Part shown: in pieces, positions 1-7,325 of the stretch
Layout of the letters: each line of letters starts with the position of its first letter
How positions within the stretch are numbered: position 1 is the first letter of the stretch
Assembly: GCA_035547695.1 (NCBI GenBank)
Contig: DASZUK010000015.1
Span: 1 to 64,000 of the forward strand
Source: DASZUK01 sp035547695
Lineage (GTDB): Bacteria; Actinomycetota; Acidimicrobiia; Acidimicrobiales; RAAP-2
Direction of reading: 5' to 3'
Length of the DNA stretch: 64,000 bases
Made by a program: the position numbers and the translations under genes
The notes under the pieces: generated by a model
What the model was told of the DNA's origin: nothing
Databases searched by the model: none
What the model saw: the letters and a program-made list of their open reading frames with translations, nothing else

Positions 1-459
1 AACACTTCAGGCTCGAGTGCGCGCATGATGTGGGGGACCTCCACTGGGTCGTCGGGTTTGGGTAGCACCCGACATCCCAGTTGGGCCATCACGACGACCG
101 GTGGATGGTCCCTCTCTGGCGCCTATCCGCGCGGCCTCTTAGCCGTCGATAAGCTCCTGGCGGTCTTCGGCCGGGCAGAAGCCCGCGACCTTGTCGACCT
201 CATGGCAGTGGAACCCCGCTACGGCCTCGATCACCTCATGGAACTGGCGGCCGAGAAAGATCGCGGCTTCGATCCTGCGGTCTTCGCCGAGATGACCGGC
301 AACTTCACGAGGCTCCGGCGAAGCGAGTTCGCCATAGACGACGAACGATATGAACATCTGTCTCGACTAGTTGGAGTCTGGAAGCAGCGTGCCCTCGAAT
401 TCGGTCGAGAGCGGTCCGGGCCAGACGACCCTGGGCGCGACCTTGGCCTCGAACGCTGA
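1..459 (+). pseudogene. C-terminal piece of an AbiEii/AbiGii-type nucleotidyltransferase toxin
   Basis: The reading frame is open from the window edge. Its second half (from about position 145) reads like the C-terminal part of AbiEii/AbiGii toxins: a 'DKLLAVFGRAEARDLVDLMA' stretch followed by 'LAAEKDRGFDPAVFAEM'. In intact family members (about 250-300 residues) this helical part follows a nucleotidyltransferase core with a GS...D-x-D motif, which is absent here. The codons before position about 130 do not look like the family in any frame, so the gene is probably a 5'-degraded remnant; an intact gene extending left of the window is less likely. No antitoxin partner is visible. Confidence 0.45.
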
Positions 460-479
460 GGTTCCCGCCCTTCGAACTC

Positions 480-920
480 GTGGGCGTCTTAGGGGGTTAC
501 TCCCGAAGTCAGTTCCAGGCGGCCGAACTCCGGAAAGTCCTGGACCTGCCCCTGCCGGACCAGGACCCGACCCCTCGGGCTGTGAAGCGAAACCACAAGC
601 GCCTGACGCCAGAGGAGGTCCAGGCCCTCTGTGCCGACTACCAGGCCGGCGTCGAGATCGGTGCTCTCGTTTCCCGGTACGGCGTGACCCGAACGACCGT
701 CTTCGAGGTGGTCAACCGCCAGAACCTCCCCAAGCGCTACCCGATCCTGGATCCGGAGGAGGTAGTTCGAGCGGCACAGATGTATGAGGAGGGCAAGTCC
801 TTCGCAGCCGTCGCCGAGCACTTCTCGGTCAGCGCTCAGACCATCCGCAACGTCCTGCTCCGGGCCGGAGTGCCGCTCCAGGGGGATCGGCGGCAACCAG
901 GGCGGCGCCGGTCGCCATAG
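480..920 (+). CDS. Small double helix-turn-helix protein, recombinase-like
   Basis: GTG start, 146 codons. Two consecutive resolvase/Hin-type HTH segments are visible: about residues 44-80 ('LTPEEVQALCADYQAG...LVSRYGVTRTTVFEVVNR') and about residues 88-126 ('DPEEVVRAAQMYEEGKSFAAVAEHFSVSAQTIRNVLLRAGVP'). This is the pattern of the C-terminal DNA-binding part of serine recombinases and of small stand-alone HTH proteins common on actinobacterial mobile elements. No catalytic recombinase domain is attached, so it may be a stand-alone DNA-binding protein or a remnant of a longer recombinase. The start is uncertain because no good ribosome-binding site precedes the GTG. Confidence 0.5.
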   Translation: MGVLGGYSRSQFQAAELRKVLDLPLPDQDPTPRAVKRNHKRLTPEEVQALCADYQAGVEIGALVSRYGVTRTTVFEVVNRQNLPKRYPILDPEEVVRAAQMYEEGKSFAAVAEHFSVSAQTIRNVLLRAGVPLQGDRRQPGRRRSP

Positions 921-1001
921 AGCGCCCCTTCTGGTCCACTCCTGGTGGTTCGCGAGAGTTCGAGACCGGGGCCCCGCCCCATCCACCCAGGTAGAAGACG
1001 T

Positions 1002-1031
1002 TTGACCTTCGCGTCCCTCTTATGCTACGCT
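1002..1031 (+). promoter_or_regulatory. Putative promoter of the reverse transcriptase gene
   Basis: A TTGACC (1002-1007) is followed after 18 bases by TACGCT (1026-1031), a fair sigma-70-type promoter about 20 bases ahead of the chosen ATG at 1053. The -10 overlaps the first arm of an inverted repeat. Confidence 0.4.
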
Positions 1032-1041
1032 CATTTGAGCG
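1028..1041. promoter_or_regulatory. Perfect inverted repeat in the RT gene leader (candidate operator)
   Basis: CGCTCA-TT-TGAGCG is a perfect 6-2-6 inverted repeat overlapping the predicted -10 and transcription start. Its position suits repression. The RT protein itself has an N-terminal HTH, so self-regulation is possible, but that is inference. Confidence 0.4.
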
Positions 1042-1052
1042 AGAACGATCAG

Positions 1053-2765
1053 ATGAGCGATACTACTTGGATCTCAGTCGAAGAAGCGGCCGAGAGGGCG
1101 ACTATCTCGGTGGCCTCGGTGCGACGGCGATGTGCTGCCGGTGACTACGTTTGCCAAAAAGTCGGCCGTAGCTGGCTCATCGACGCGTCATCCGTTCCTC
1201 AACAGAAGCAGCGAGCCGCTAGTCCCGGCACAGGAGCTTCTGGAGCAGTAGATCTGGTTGCTGCCCTCGGACACCTCCTTCGGCGTGACCTCAAAGACGG
1301 TCCCTGGGCTCCCGACGTCCTGACCTTCCAGGATGGACTTCAAGATCGTGATGAACTGTTTCAGCTTACGGCAGACAAGCTCGATCTTGTCGCCGACTTC
1401 GATCCCCCAACGATCGTTCCCATTCCGAAGTCGCCGCTCTTTGTGCGCCAAGGGACCGACCTGAGCTTGACCGACCGGTTGGCCTACCAGGCTGTTGTTC
1501 AGGAGATCGAAACGTACTGCGACCCTCGGTTGTCTGACCGCAGTTACGCCTCGCGGACCAAGGACAAGTCGACCAGATATCCAGTCGGCCGCACCCAGCC
1601 GTGGCTCAACTGGAAACGGGATGTGCACAAGGCTGTAAGCGATTGCGGCGGATGGATGATCAAGACTGACATCACGGCTTACTTCGATTTTATTGAGCAC
1701 CGTCACCTCATGATTCTTCTGCAAGAAGCCGGTGTACCGGAAGTCTTACTAAAACCTCTGAGAGAAATGCTCAGGACGTGGGCACCGACTCCGAATCGTG
1801 GCCTCCCGCAAGGGCCTGACGCTTCGAGAATCCTTGCCAACTTCTACATGGTCGAGATCGACGAAGCACTTACCACGATCCCCGACGTTGAATATTTTCG
1901 ATTTATGGACGATATCCGGATTGTCAGTTCCAGCCGGGCAGCTGCCACCGCTGCGCTCCAACAACTTGGCAACCTCGCTTATAAGATTGGTCTGCCGCTT
2001 TCGACCCAGAAGACGGAAGCACTCGGTTTGGACGAGGCTCTGAGGGATGGCGTTGACAGTGATCTCGACGCCGTCGCCTACACCATCTCCATGGGGGACT
2101 TTGATGATGAGGGGGAAGAAGGCGTCAGAAGCCGGCTGGCAACGCTCTTCGAAAAGGCCCTGCCATCGGAGGGCTCCGGAAAAATGGATCGCCGGCGGGC
2201 CAAGTTCAGCCTGTGGAGGTTGTTCATGCGAAAAGAGAAGCGGGTACTTCTTTCGGTGCTCGCTAATCTAGAAAGCCTCGGGCCGCTTGAGAGACTTGTA
2301 CCGATGTATCTCTCTCATTGGGTGTCTGACCCTGATATTTCGAAGGAAATCGCCCGATACCTTCAAGACACTGAACGGAATATCTCTGATTACACGGCCA
2401 GCTGGTTACTGGCAACTGTCCTCCATGATCCATCTAATATCGATCCCGGGATCTTGTCGTACGCCCGCAAGATAGCCAAGGACAGGAATGCGGTCTCGTA
2501 TCTGAGAGCGGTAGCCATTAACGTGATCTCCCTCTCTGGAAGAAACGCAGATATCGATGCGATAGAGCGCATTATTATGGCGGAATATGATCCAGTCATT
2601 GTCCGGAGTAGTTTGGTTGCCTTACACCGATCTAAGAAACTCAGTAAGAGTATACGAGAGCGGATCAAGCGGCGGCAGGGGTACCTATCGGTTCTGACCT
2701 ATTTAGAGGGAAGAGAGGCGCTGCCATCGCTGATTTTTGGCTCGAACCAGATGATCCCCCGGTAG
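1053..2765 (+). CDS. Reverse transcriptase of the Abi/UG (defence-type) class with an N-terminal excisionase-like HTH
   Basis: 570 residues from the ATG at 1053. Residues about 4-50 form a MerR/excisionase-type HTH ('WISVEEAAERATISVASVRRR'). The RT core follows: fingers with 'LSLTDRLAYQAVV', motif A 'KTDITAYFDF' (Asp206), motif B 'RGLPQGPDASRILANFY', motif C 'FRFMDDIRI' (Asp286-Asp287) and a 'LSTQKTEAL' motif. After about residue 360 come only helical segments resembling HEAT-like repeats. The motif B and C wording fits Abi/UG-type RTs. It is unlike retrons (usually YADD) or group II introns, and there is no maturase or endonuclease domain. Many Abi/UG RTs act in phage defence, which is the likely role here. 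The gene is clearly lower in GC than its surroundings, pointing to recent transfer. I could not assign it to a named DRT type. Confidence 0.75.
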   Translation: MSDTTWISVEEAAERATISVASVRRRCAAGDYVCQKVGRSWLIDASSVPQQKQRAASPGTGASGAVDLVAALGHLLRRDLKDGPWAPDVLTFQDGLQDRDELFQLTADKLDLVADFDPPTIVPIPKSPLFVRQGTDLSLTDRLAYQAVVQEIETYCDPRLSDRSYASRTKDKSTRYPVGRTQPWLNWKRDVHKAVSDCGGWMIKTDITAYFDFIEHRHLMILLQEAGVPEVLLKPLREMLRTWAPTPNRGLPQGPDASRILANFYMVEIDEALTTIPDVEYFRFMDDIRIVSSSRAAATAALQQLGNLAYKIGLPLSTQKTEALGLDEALRDGVDSDLDAVAYTISMGDFDDEGEEGVRSRLATLFEKALPSEGSGKMDRRRAKFSLWRLFMRKEKRVLLSVLANLESLGPLERLVPMYLSHWVSDPDISKEIARYLQDTERNISDYTASWLLATVLHDPSNIDPGILSYARKIAKDRNAVSYLRAVAINVISLSGRNADIDAIERIIMAEYDPVIVRSSLVALHRSKKLSKSIRERIKRRQGYLSVLTYLEGREALPSLIFGSNQMIPR

Positions 2766-2828
2766 AGGGGACTTCGGACCTCGGCGGGGAGTAGTCGTGG
2801 CGAGCAGGTCCCAGGTCGGTGATTGTGC

Positions 2829-4007
2829 CTAGTTCGGAAGTGCCTCGAGCTCCTGACGGATCACGTCCAAAGCGTTAGCCGCCCGTGAACGGAGCAGTTG
2901 CCATCCACTTGTCAGATCGATGAGCGGGTACGGGATACCCAAGAACGCAAACGACGCTGATAGCTCACGCTCGGCCCCCGTGTGCTGGCCACCAACCCGA
3001 ATGCGGACGGCGGTCCGAAGCACCTTGACTTGCTGGTTGATGCGTCCGTGGACCGAGGTTGGGAGTTCGAGATGGAGGCGTCGCCTCAGGCGACCCAGGC
3101 TCTTCTCGTTCGCTGCCTTGCTCGCGGCTTCTTCGGCCGGCGGCAACGAGATCGTCAACTGGTTGAGCACGTCCGCCATGGCGCTCATCCGACTGTCGAA
3201 CTCGTCGGAGGAGGCACAAGGAAGCACTAGCTTGCCCATCGCTCCTGGCCGGGTGATGCCGAGGAGGCGCTCCTTTCTGAACCTGCTCTGCCACACGGCG
3301 TCGAGGTAACCCAAGGCCTCGACGAAGTCCAAGGGAGACAAGATGGCTGGCTCGACTTGCAGCTGGCCGTCCAGGTCGGCACCGAGGTATGTGATCAGTC
3401 TCTGGAGGTAGTCCTCGACATCTGCGACCCCAACGAAGGGAGCCAGCCGTTGGTCCGGATGGAAGACGTCCGTCTTGCCTCGGGCAGGACGGACGCTGCC
3501 CCACAGGGGAGGCTCTCTCTGTAGCGAGAAGAGGACCAGCTTGGAGCCGTCACCTGTGGAGAATCGTCCGTGGGGCTGTTCTCCCAGCAGATCCTCGAGC
3601 GGTACCTGGACGGAGGTAACCCGATCGGGATCGGGCGTGGCGGCATCGTCTCGGTTGGCCAGGTCGGCGATGATTCGGACCAGTAGGCTGGCGTACTCGG
3701 CCGGTCGGTGGGTGTGAGCCCGCTGCGGTGCGAGATGGGAGAGGCCAGCCACGGTCAGGCCGACCCGGTCTGTCCGGTTGGCGAAAGGCCCGCCACTCTC
3801 ATTCCAAAGCAGCCGGTAACTCGATACGCCGGCCAGTGTCCCGACTGCCGTGGGCAGGCTTGATAGCACCTGAAGGGGATCGAGGCCCATCTGCTTTCTC
3901 ATGGTTCGGTCGACGTAGTCCCAGACCGGCCAGTTGCCGCCCCTGCCGAAGGGCAGATAGGTGATCTCCAGGAGTTGCCGCTGGCTCTCATCGAGCGAAT
4001 CGAGCAT
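2829..4007 (-). CDS. Unknown protein, third gene of the Ntn-hydrolase operon
   Basis: 392 residues if it starts at the ATG at 4007, seven bases after the stop of the Ntn-hydrolase gene. That tight spacing is why I prefer it to an upstream in-frame start lying inside the neighbour. I recognise no domain: there is no signal peptide, no membrane segment and no nucleotide-binding motif. The N-terminal third is helical with aromatic-rich stretches ('LPFGRGGNWPVWDYVDR'); a region near residue 270 has 'RLRRRLHLELPTSVHGR'. It is convergent with the RT gene, with 63 bases between the two stops. Co-transcription with a proteasome-like hydrolase suggests a substrate, partner or regulator, but nothing in the sequence shows which. 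Confidence 0.6.
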   Translation of the reverse strand: MLDSLDESQRQLLEITYLPFGRGGNWPVWDYVDRTMRKQMGLDPLQVLSSLPTAVGTLAGVSSYRLLWNESGGPFANRTDRVGLTVAGLSHLAPQRAHTHRPAEYASLLVRIIADLANRDDAATPDPDRVTSVQVPLEDLLGEQPHGRFSTGDGSKLVLFSLQREPPLWGSVRPARGKTDVFHPDQRLAPFVGVADVEDYLQRLITYLGADLDGQLQVEPAILSPLDFVEALGYLDAVWQSRFRKERLLGITRPGAMGKLVLPCASSDEFDSRMSAMADVLNQLTISLPPAEEAASKAANEKSLGRLRRRLHLELPTSVHGRINQQVKVLRTAVRIRVGGQHTGAERELSASFAFLGIPYPLIDLTSGWQLLRSRAANALDVIRQELEALPN

Positions 4008-4014
4008 CGGGTGC

Positions 4015-4644
4015 CTAGCCACGCTCGACCGTCGTCTTGGTGATACTCCATACTTGTACCGGTCGTTCAAGCGTAGGAAGTGCGTCACAGAAGACGCCGA
4101 GGAGACGACGTAAGGTGTCGGGCTCCGCTAGGGCCAGGTCGGGCGCAAATTGCCGGGCCGCCCTGACTGCAATCCCAAAGGCGGGACCGTAGATACCTAC
4201 CGCGCTGCATATCTCTCCAATGTCAGCGACGAAGTAGGGATTGCCGTTCGGCTCTAGTATCGCCACATTTAGGTCGCCGCCAACTGTGCCGCCGATGAGC
4301 ACCGTAGGCGGCTGAACATCGGTCTTCTTCGTTTTGCTGCGATGCGCGCGTTCGAGGGCTGCCTGGTACAGGCTAAGCACCTTGACGGCGGCGGCCTCAG
4401 CGAAGGACGACCATGACTCCAACGGTGCCTGGTCGACCCATTCTCGAAACCTTGGAATGTCGGCCGCATCGCCGGTCAACCCCCAAGCAAGGTGGTGGGC
4501 ACCGACCTGAAACAGCTTGGGAACGATCGCCATGGCTTGCGGCGGAAGCCGGTCCTGGCTGGGCTCCGAGGCTGCCCCAAGCAGCCCGCTGTCCGCGGCG
4601 AGAAGGACCCGTTCTGCCGTGTGGGAGTAGGCAAGAATCGTCAT
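4015..4644 (-). CDS. Stand-alone proteasome-beta/HslV-like Ntn hydrolase
   Basis: 209 residues. The start is fixed by a good Shine-Dalgarno (GGGAGGT) and an ATGA overlap with the upstream gene. Threonine follows the initiator Met directly. Counting it as Thr1, the run 'TILAYSHTAERVLLAADSG' places an Asp at position 17, as in proteasome beta subunits, and 'IVPKLFQVG' supplies a Lys at position 42, which would correspond to Lys33 with a nine-residue insertion. 'WGLTGDAAD' and the later 'IGGTVGGDLNVAILEPNG' and 'AVG' patterns fit the same fold. The family cleaves peptides with the N-terminal Thr. There is no chaperone ATPase next to it and it is not the housekeeping prcB. The activity and partners are inference. 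Confidence 0.62.
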   Translation of the reverse strand: MTILAYSHTAERVLLAADSGLLGAASEPSQDRLPPQAMAIVPKLFQVGAHHLAWGLTGDAADIPRFREWVDQAPLESWSSFAEAAAVKVLSLYQAALERAHRSKTKKTDVQPPTVLIGGTVGGDLNVAILEPNGNPYFVADIGEICSAVGIYGPAFGIAVRAARQFAPDLALAEPDTLRRLLGVFCDALPTLERPVQVWSITKTTVERG

Positions 4645-5261
4645 ATCTCTACCTCCCATGGGGGGACACGACTGAGGTCGAACGGACCACGGTGCGTCCT
4701 CGGGTACCGCCGGCAGACGTAGCACGGCTCCCAGCGCCGCCGACCGTCCTCGCCCCGGCCCATCGACACCAATCTGACGTCGGCCTCATTGCGTGGGCCG
4801 GCAGGACATGTCGGGCATTCGGCCTTGATCTGCGTCCACCAGAATCGCTCGCTGCCAGCGCCAGGCGCTGCTGCACGTTGGGGGACGAGCGAGCGGAGCG
4901 GTCGAGGGAGCGCCACTGGTCGCTCTGTCTTGAGTCGCTTCCGAAGGACGAAGCTGATGACCGATACCAGGCCGATGGCAGCGAACAGAACTACCGGGAC
5001 GAAGTAGTCGAGAGCCCGAGGTGAGTGGGGCGAGTTGCGCAGACTCAGCGCTCCGATCCCGAGGCTGAGGATCGAGGCGACACCACTTGCTAGGGAGAAC
5101 CACCCCAAGCTCCTCTTGCTGAGGGGAGACTTGACCCCCTTCCCTAACCAGACATCCTGGACCCACGGTTCGGGACCGTAGGCATTCTGATGAATGGTGA
5201 TGTTGCCCTGTCCCGCATGGCCTATGGCCACGTTGTTGGTGCCTGTCTGTGTGATGTTCAC
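4641..5261 (-). CDS. Two-TM protein with curlin-like N-terminal motif and C-terminal Cys cluster
   Basis: 206 residues from a GTG at 5261 preceded by GGAGGG; the same frame stays open to an ATG-type codon at 5402, but that extra stretch looks non-coding. Residues 5-18 read QTGTNNVAIGHAGQ, which fits the curlin amyloid repeat pattern Q-x-G-x2-N-x-A-x5-Q. Two hydrophobic helices follow ('WFSLASGVASILSLGIGAL' and 'YFVPVVLFAAIGLVSVISFV'), then a cytosolic tail with paired cysteines ('ECPTCPAG', 'CYVCRRYPRTHRG') likely to bind zinc. It is first in an operon with the Ntn hydrolase (4-base overlap) and the unknown protein. The layout resembles a membrane-anchored sensor or effector. The function is unknown. 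Confidence 0.55.
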   Translation of the reverse strand: MNITQTGTNNVAIGHAGQGNITIHQNAYGPEPWVQDVWLGKGVKSPLSKRSLGWFSLASGVASILSLGIGALSLRNSPHSPRALDYFVPVVLFAAIGLVSVISFVLRKRLKTERPVALPRPLRSLVPQRAAAPGAGSERFWWTQIKAECPTCPAGPRNEADVRLVSMGRGEDGRRRWEPCYVCRRYPRTHRGPFDLSRVPPWEVEI

Positions 5262-5361
5262 AGTCCCTCCGCTCCCCGGATTTGATGGGCGGTATGAGGA
5301 TACCGAGGGGGTGTGTCGAGCGGTGGGTACGGGCCGACCTGGGTGTCCTGAGAAAGCGCAA

Positions 5362-5399
5362 AGCCCGAGCGCCACGTCCGTCCGGACGGGTCTCGGGCT
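5362..5399 (-). terminator. Hairpin between minus-strand genes
   Basis: AGCCCGAG (5362-5369) pairs with CTCGGGCT (5392-5399), enclosing a second perfect palindrome CCGTCCGGACGG (5378-5389). It lies between the end of the small gene at 5458 and the start of the TM-protein operon. There is no T-run, so it may be a terminator or an operator. Confidence 0.35.
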
Positions 5400-5457
5400 C
5401 ACTTCCCGCAGCTACTGCCTTGGGCGCTGACCACCGTACCTGTTGGAGGGCGTCCGC

Positions 5458-5646
5458 TCACTCCTCGGCCAGGGCGGCGTAGAAGGCGTCCCACTCCTCG
5501 TCGCTAAGGCCCTGGATCGCGAACTCCTCGGGGCTCAGCTGCGGCCGGATCTCCCACAGCCGGGGGTCATCGACTGTGCGGAGGCGCAGGCGTGGCCGCT
5601 CCAGGTCGTCGGGGTCGGGTGCGGCGTCGTTCTCGTGGTCGGCCAT
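5458..5646 (-). CDS. Small acidic protein, unknown
   Basis: 62 residues from the ATG at 5646, with GGGAGG upstream. The ATG shares one base with the stop of the preceding gene (TGATG), so the two are translationally coupled. The protein is acidic with a C-terminal helix ('LSPEEFAIQGLSDEEWDAFY'). No family is recognised. It is probably an accessory partner of the upstream zinc-site protein. Confidence 0.55.
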   Translation of the reverse strand: MADHENDAAPDPDDLERPRLRLRTVDDPRLWEIRPQLSPEEFAIQGLSDEEWDAFYAALAEE

Positions 5647-6407
5647 CAGCGAGCCTCCCGCCAATGCCGAGCAGCTGCCCGCTCACGCTCCCGGTGTTCG
5701 GCGCTGAAACGGGACAACAGGTCGTTGACCTGCTTCCAGGTCGCCGGAGACATGGGCGGCGGCGGGCAGCAGCGGGCACAGTGGATGAGGTAGCCGTAGC
5801 CAACCGTCCAGTGAGCCGCTCGGCAGTCGGGGTGGAGGGCCCGGAAGGCCGCCTCCTCCGCTTCCAGGGCCGCCGCCTCGTCGGGGGATCGGTCCCGGAT
5901 CGGCACCCAGCGGGGGCCGCCGATCAGGGGCCGACCACAGCCCCGGCAGGGCTGACCGGTCAGCATCTCGTCATAGAGAAGGCGCTGGTCGTCCTGCCAG
6001 TGGCACTCCAAGAAACTGTCGGGGAGGCCGGAGCCGCACCATGCCCCCTTGAACGCCGTGGCGGTACCGGTATCGACGACGAAAAGGTGGAAGGTTGTCC
6101 CGTCGGTGTCTCGGACGTGATCCAGGACGGCGTCAGCGTCCGGGGCATGGCAGCTGCTCCCGTCGGGCCGGGCCTCCGTGGAGGAGGACCACAGGCCGGC
6201 CTCCTGCGCCCTGGCCAGCCACGCATCCTTGGCCGGCGGGAACCAGGTGGCGAAGGGGACAAACTGCCTCACAGCGCCGCCGGCTATCCGGGCCTTGCGT
6301 TCCCAGGAGCGGTAGGACCGAAGAGCGGTCCCCGTCAGCGGGATCTCGATGGCGGCTAACGACCGTCGACGTCTGGACGTGGGGACGGAGACTGATGGAC
6401 TGGGCAC
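5646..6407 (-). CDS. Unknown protein with a Cys/His zinc-binding region
   Basis: 253 residues from a GTG at 6407 with GGGAGGT four bases upstream. A run of paired Cys and His residues in the second half ('CRGCGRPL', 'HPDCRAAHW', 'HCARCC') suggests one or two zinc sites; the C-terminus is a charged helix ('LLSRFSAEHRERERAAARHW'). The first half contains 'AWLARAQEAGLW' and 'GTTFHLFVVDTGTATAFKGAW', unrecognised. It forms a two-gene operon with the small acidic protein. An inverted repeat lies in its upstream region. Confidence 0.55.
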   Translation of the reverse strand: MPSPSVSVPTSRRRRSLAAIEIPLTGTALRSYRSWERKARIAGGAVRQFVPFATWFPPAKDAWLARAQEAGLWSSSTEARPDGSSCHAPDADAVLDHVRDTDGTTFHLFVVDTGTATAFKGAWCGSGLPDSFLECHWQDDQRLLYDEMLTGQPCRGCGRPLIGGPRWVPIRDRSPDEAAALEAEEAAFRALHPDCRAAHWTVGYGYLIHCARCCPPPPMSPATWKQVNDLLSRFSAEHRERERAAARHWREAR

Positions 6408-6518
6408 GACACCTCCCGGGACTGCTCCCTGTTGAGGCGGTCACGCCGACCCGCCACCGTTAACTCTGCTACTCAAGCATGGCGGATGACCCCAATCAAC
6501 CCAATCACGCAGAACGGT

Positions 6519-6556
6519 CAAATCGTCCGTCAATCCTGTCTTTGGTGGACGATTTG
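6519..6556. promoter_or_regulatory. Inverted repeat upstream of the minus-strand gene at 6407
   Basis: CAAATCGTCC (6519-6528) and GGACGATTTG (6547-6556) are perfect 10-base inverted copies 28 bases apart centre to centre. They lie in the only non-coding stretch ahead of the zinc-site gene, in AT-richer sequence. This fits a regulator binding two half-sites, or a cruciform. Confidence 0.4.
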
Positions 6557-6609
6557 GCCATCACGGACGGCGGATCTGCCCCCGACTCTCGAGCCGAGCT
6601 GGGAGCTTG

Positions 6610-7110
6610 TCAGGCGACGGCAAGCCCGCCAGTGCTCTGAGGGGGACCGATCGGGACGAGTTGCCACCCGCCGTCCCAGTTGCGCCGGAGTTGGTAGACG
6701 ACCTCAACCCGTCGGGCTTGGCCGGCGGCCAAGCCCCCGGCGATAGCGCCCAGGACGCCTGCGACAAGCCCCACGGCTGGACTCTCGGTTATGCCTCCGG
6801 CAACACTGCCGGTGCCCAGCCCGGCCACGACCGCCCCAGCAACGGCGTCGCTGACCAGCTTGCTCACCTCCCCGTTGACCACGGAGTACCCGCATCGCTG
6901 GACCAGGTTCAACACCTCGTTGGCCGCCTGTAGATGGTCGGGCCGCCGAAGGGTGATGTCGACCTCGGTCTGCCCCCACGAGTTCTCGCCGACACTGTGG
7001 GCGATCAGTCCCGTCAGCGAGCGCTGGATGGTCGGCGAGTCCAAGACCGGGCTGCCCCAGAAGTGCCCTCCGGCGCCGCTCAGATGCAGCTTGACTCGGT
7101 AGATGCTCAT
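6610..7110 (-). CDS. Unknown protein with glycine-zipper membrane segment
   Basis: 166 residues, ATG at 7110 overlapping the stop of the Xre regulator by four bases. The N-terminal half is soluble ('TEVDITLRRPDHLQAANEVL'). Around residues 88-130 lies a glycine- and alanine-rich hydrophobic stretch ('VSKLVSDAVAGAVVAGLGTG', 'VGLVAGVLGAIAGGLAAG') typical of glycine-zipper membrane-inserting or pore-like segments. The C-terminus is soluble again. Co-expression with a small regulator on a mobile element would fit a toxin or stress protein, but the function is not shown. Confidence 0.6.
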   Translation of the reverse strand: MSIYRVKLHLSGAGGHFWGSPVLDSPTIQRSLTGLIAHSVGENSWGQTEVDITLRRPDHLQAANEVLNLVQRCGYSVVNGEVSKLVSDAVAGAVVAGLGTGSVAGGITESPAVGLVAGVLGAIAGGLAAGQARRVEVVYQLRRNWDGGWQLVPIGPPQSTGGLAVA

Positions 7111-7319
7111 CCGTCTCCTCGTTTCTTGAACAGTTCACCAACAGCGATGCCAAGTACAGCGGCGATGGCTAGCGCCGTGAACAACCTCGGTTCGTTCAAC
7201 CCTCGCTCGATGTTGACGATGGTCTGCCTGCTGACGTTCACCTCTCGGGCGAGGGCCTCCTGGGAGAGGCCCAGCCTCTCTCGGTGCTCCCGGACTCGCG
7301 AGTCGTACGTCAACAGCAT
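7107..7319 (-). CDS. Short Xre/Cro-type regulator
   Basis: 70 residues from the ATG at 7319. An HTH of the Cro/CI type covers residues about 5-55 ('LGLSQEALAREVNVSRQTIVNIE'), followed by a hydrophobic tail 'LFTALAIAAVLGIAVGELF' and a basic end. The short Xre family with this tail is common next to membrane proteins and on plasmids. I chose this start because a well-spaced promoter (7326-7354) puts the transcript start at the ATG. It overlaps the downstream membrane-protein gene by ATGA, so it probably controls that pair. Confidence 0.7.
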   Translation of the reverse strand: MLLTYDSRVREHRERLGLSQEALAREVNVSRQTIVNIERGLNEPRLFTALAIAAVLGIAVGELFKKRGDG

Positions 7320-7325
7320 CCGGCC

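Noticed and set aside
1053..2765. Retron or diversity-generating retroelement
   Set aside because: The motif is FMDD rather than the usual retron YADD, no msr/msd-like structured RNA is evident in the 130 bases upstream, and I see no template/variable repeat pair or Avd-like gene nearby.
4641..5402. Longer start (5402) for the two-TM protein
   Set aside because: The extra 47 codons lack a ribosome site and look non-coding, whereas the GTG at 5261 follows GGAGGG.
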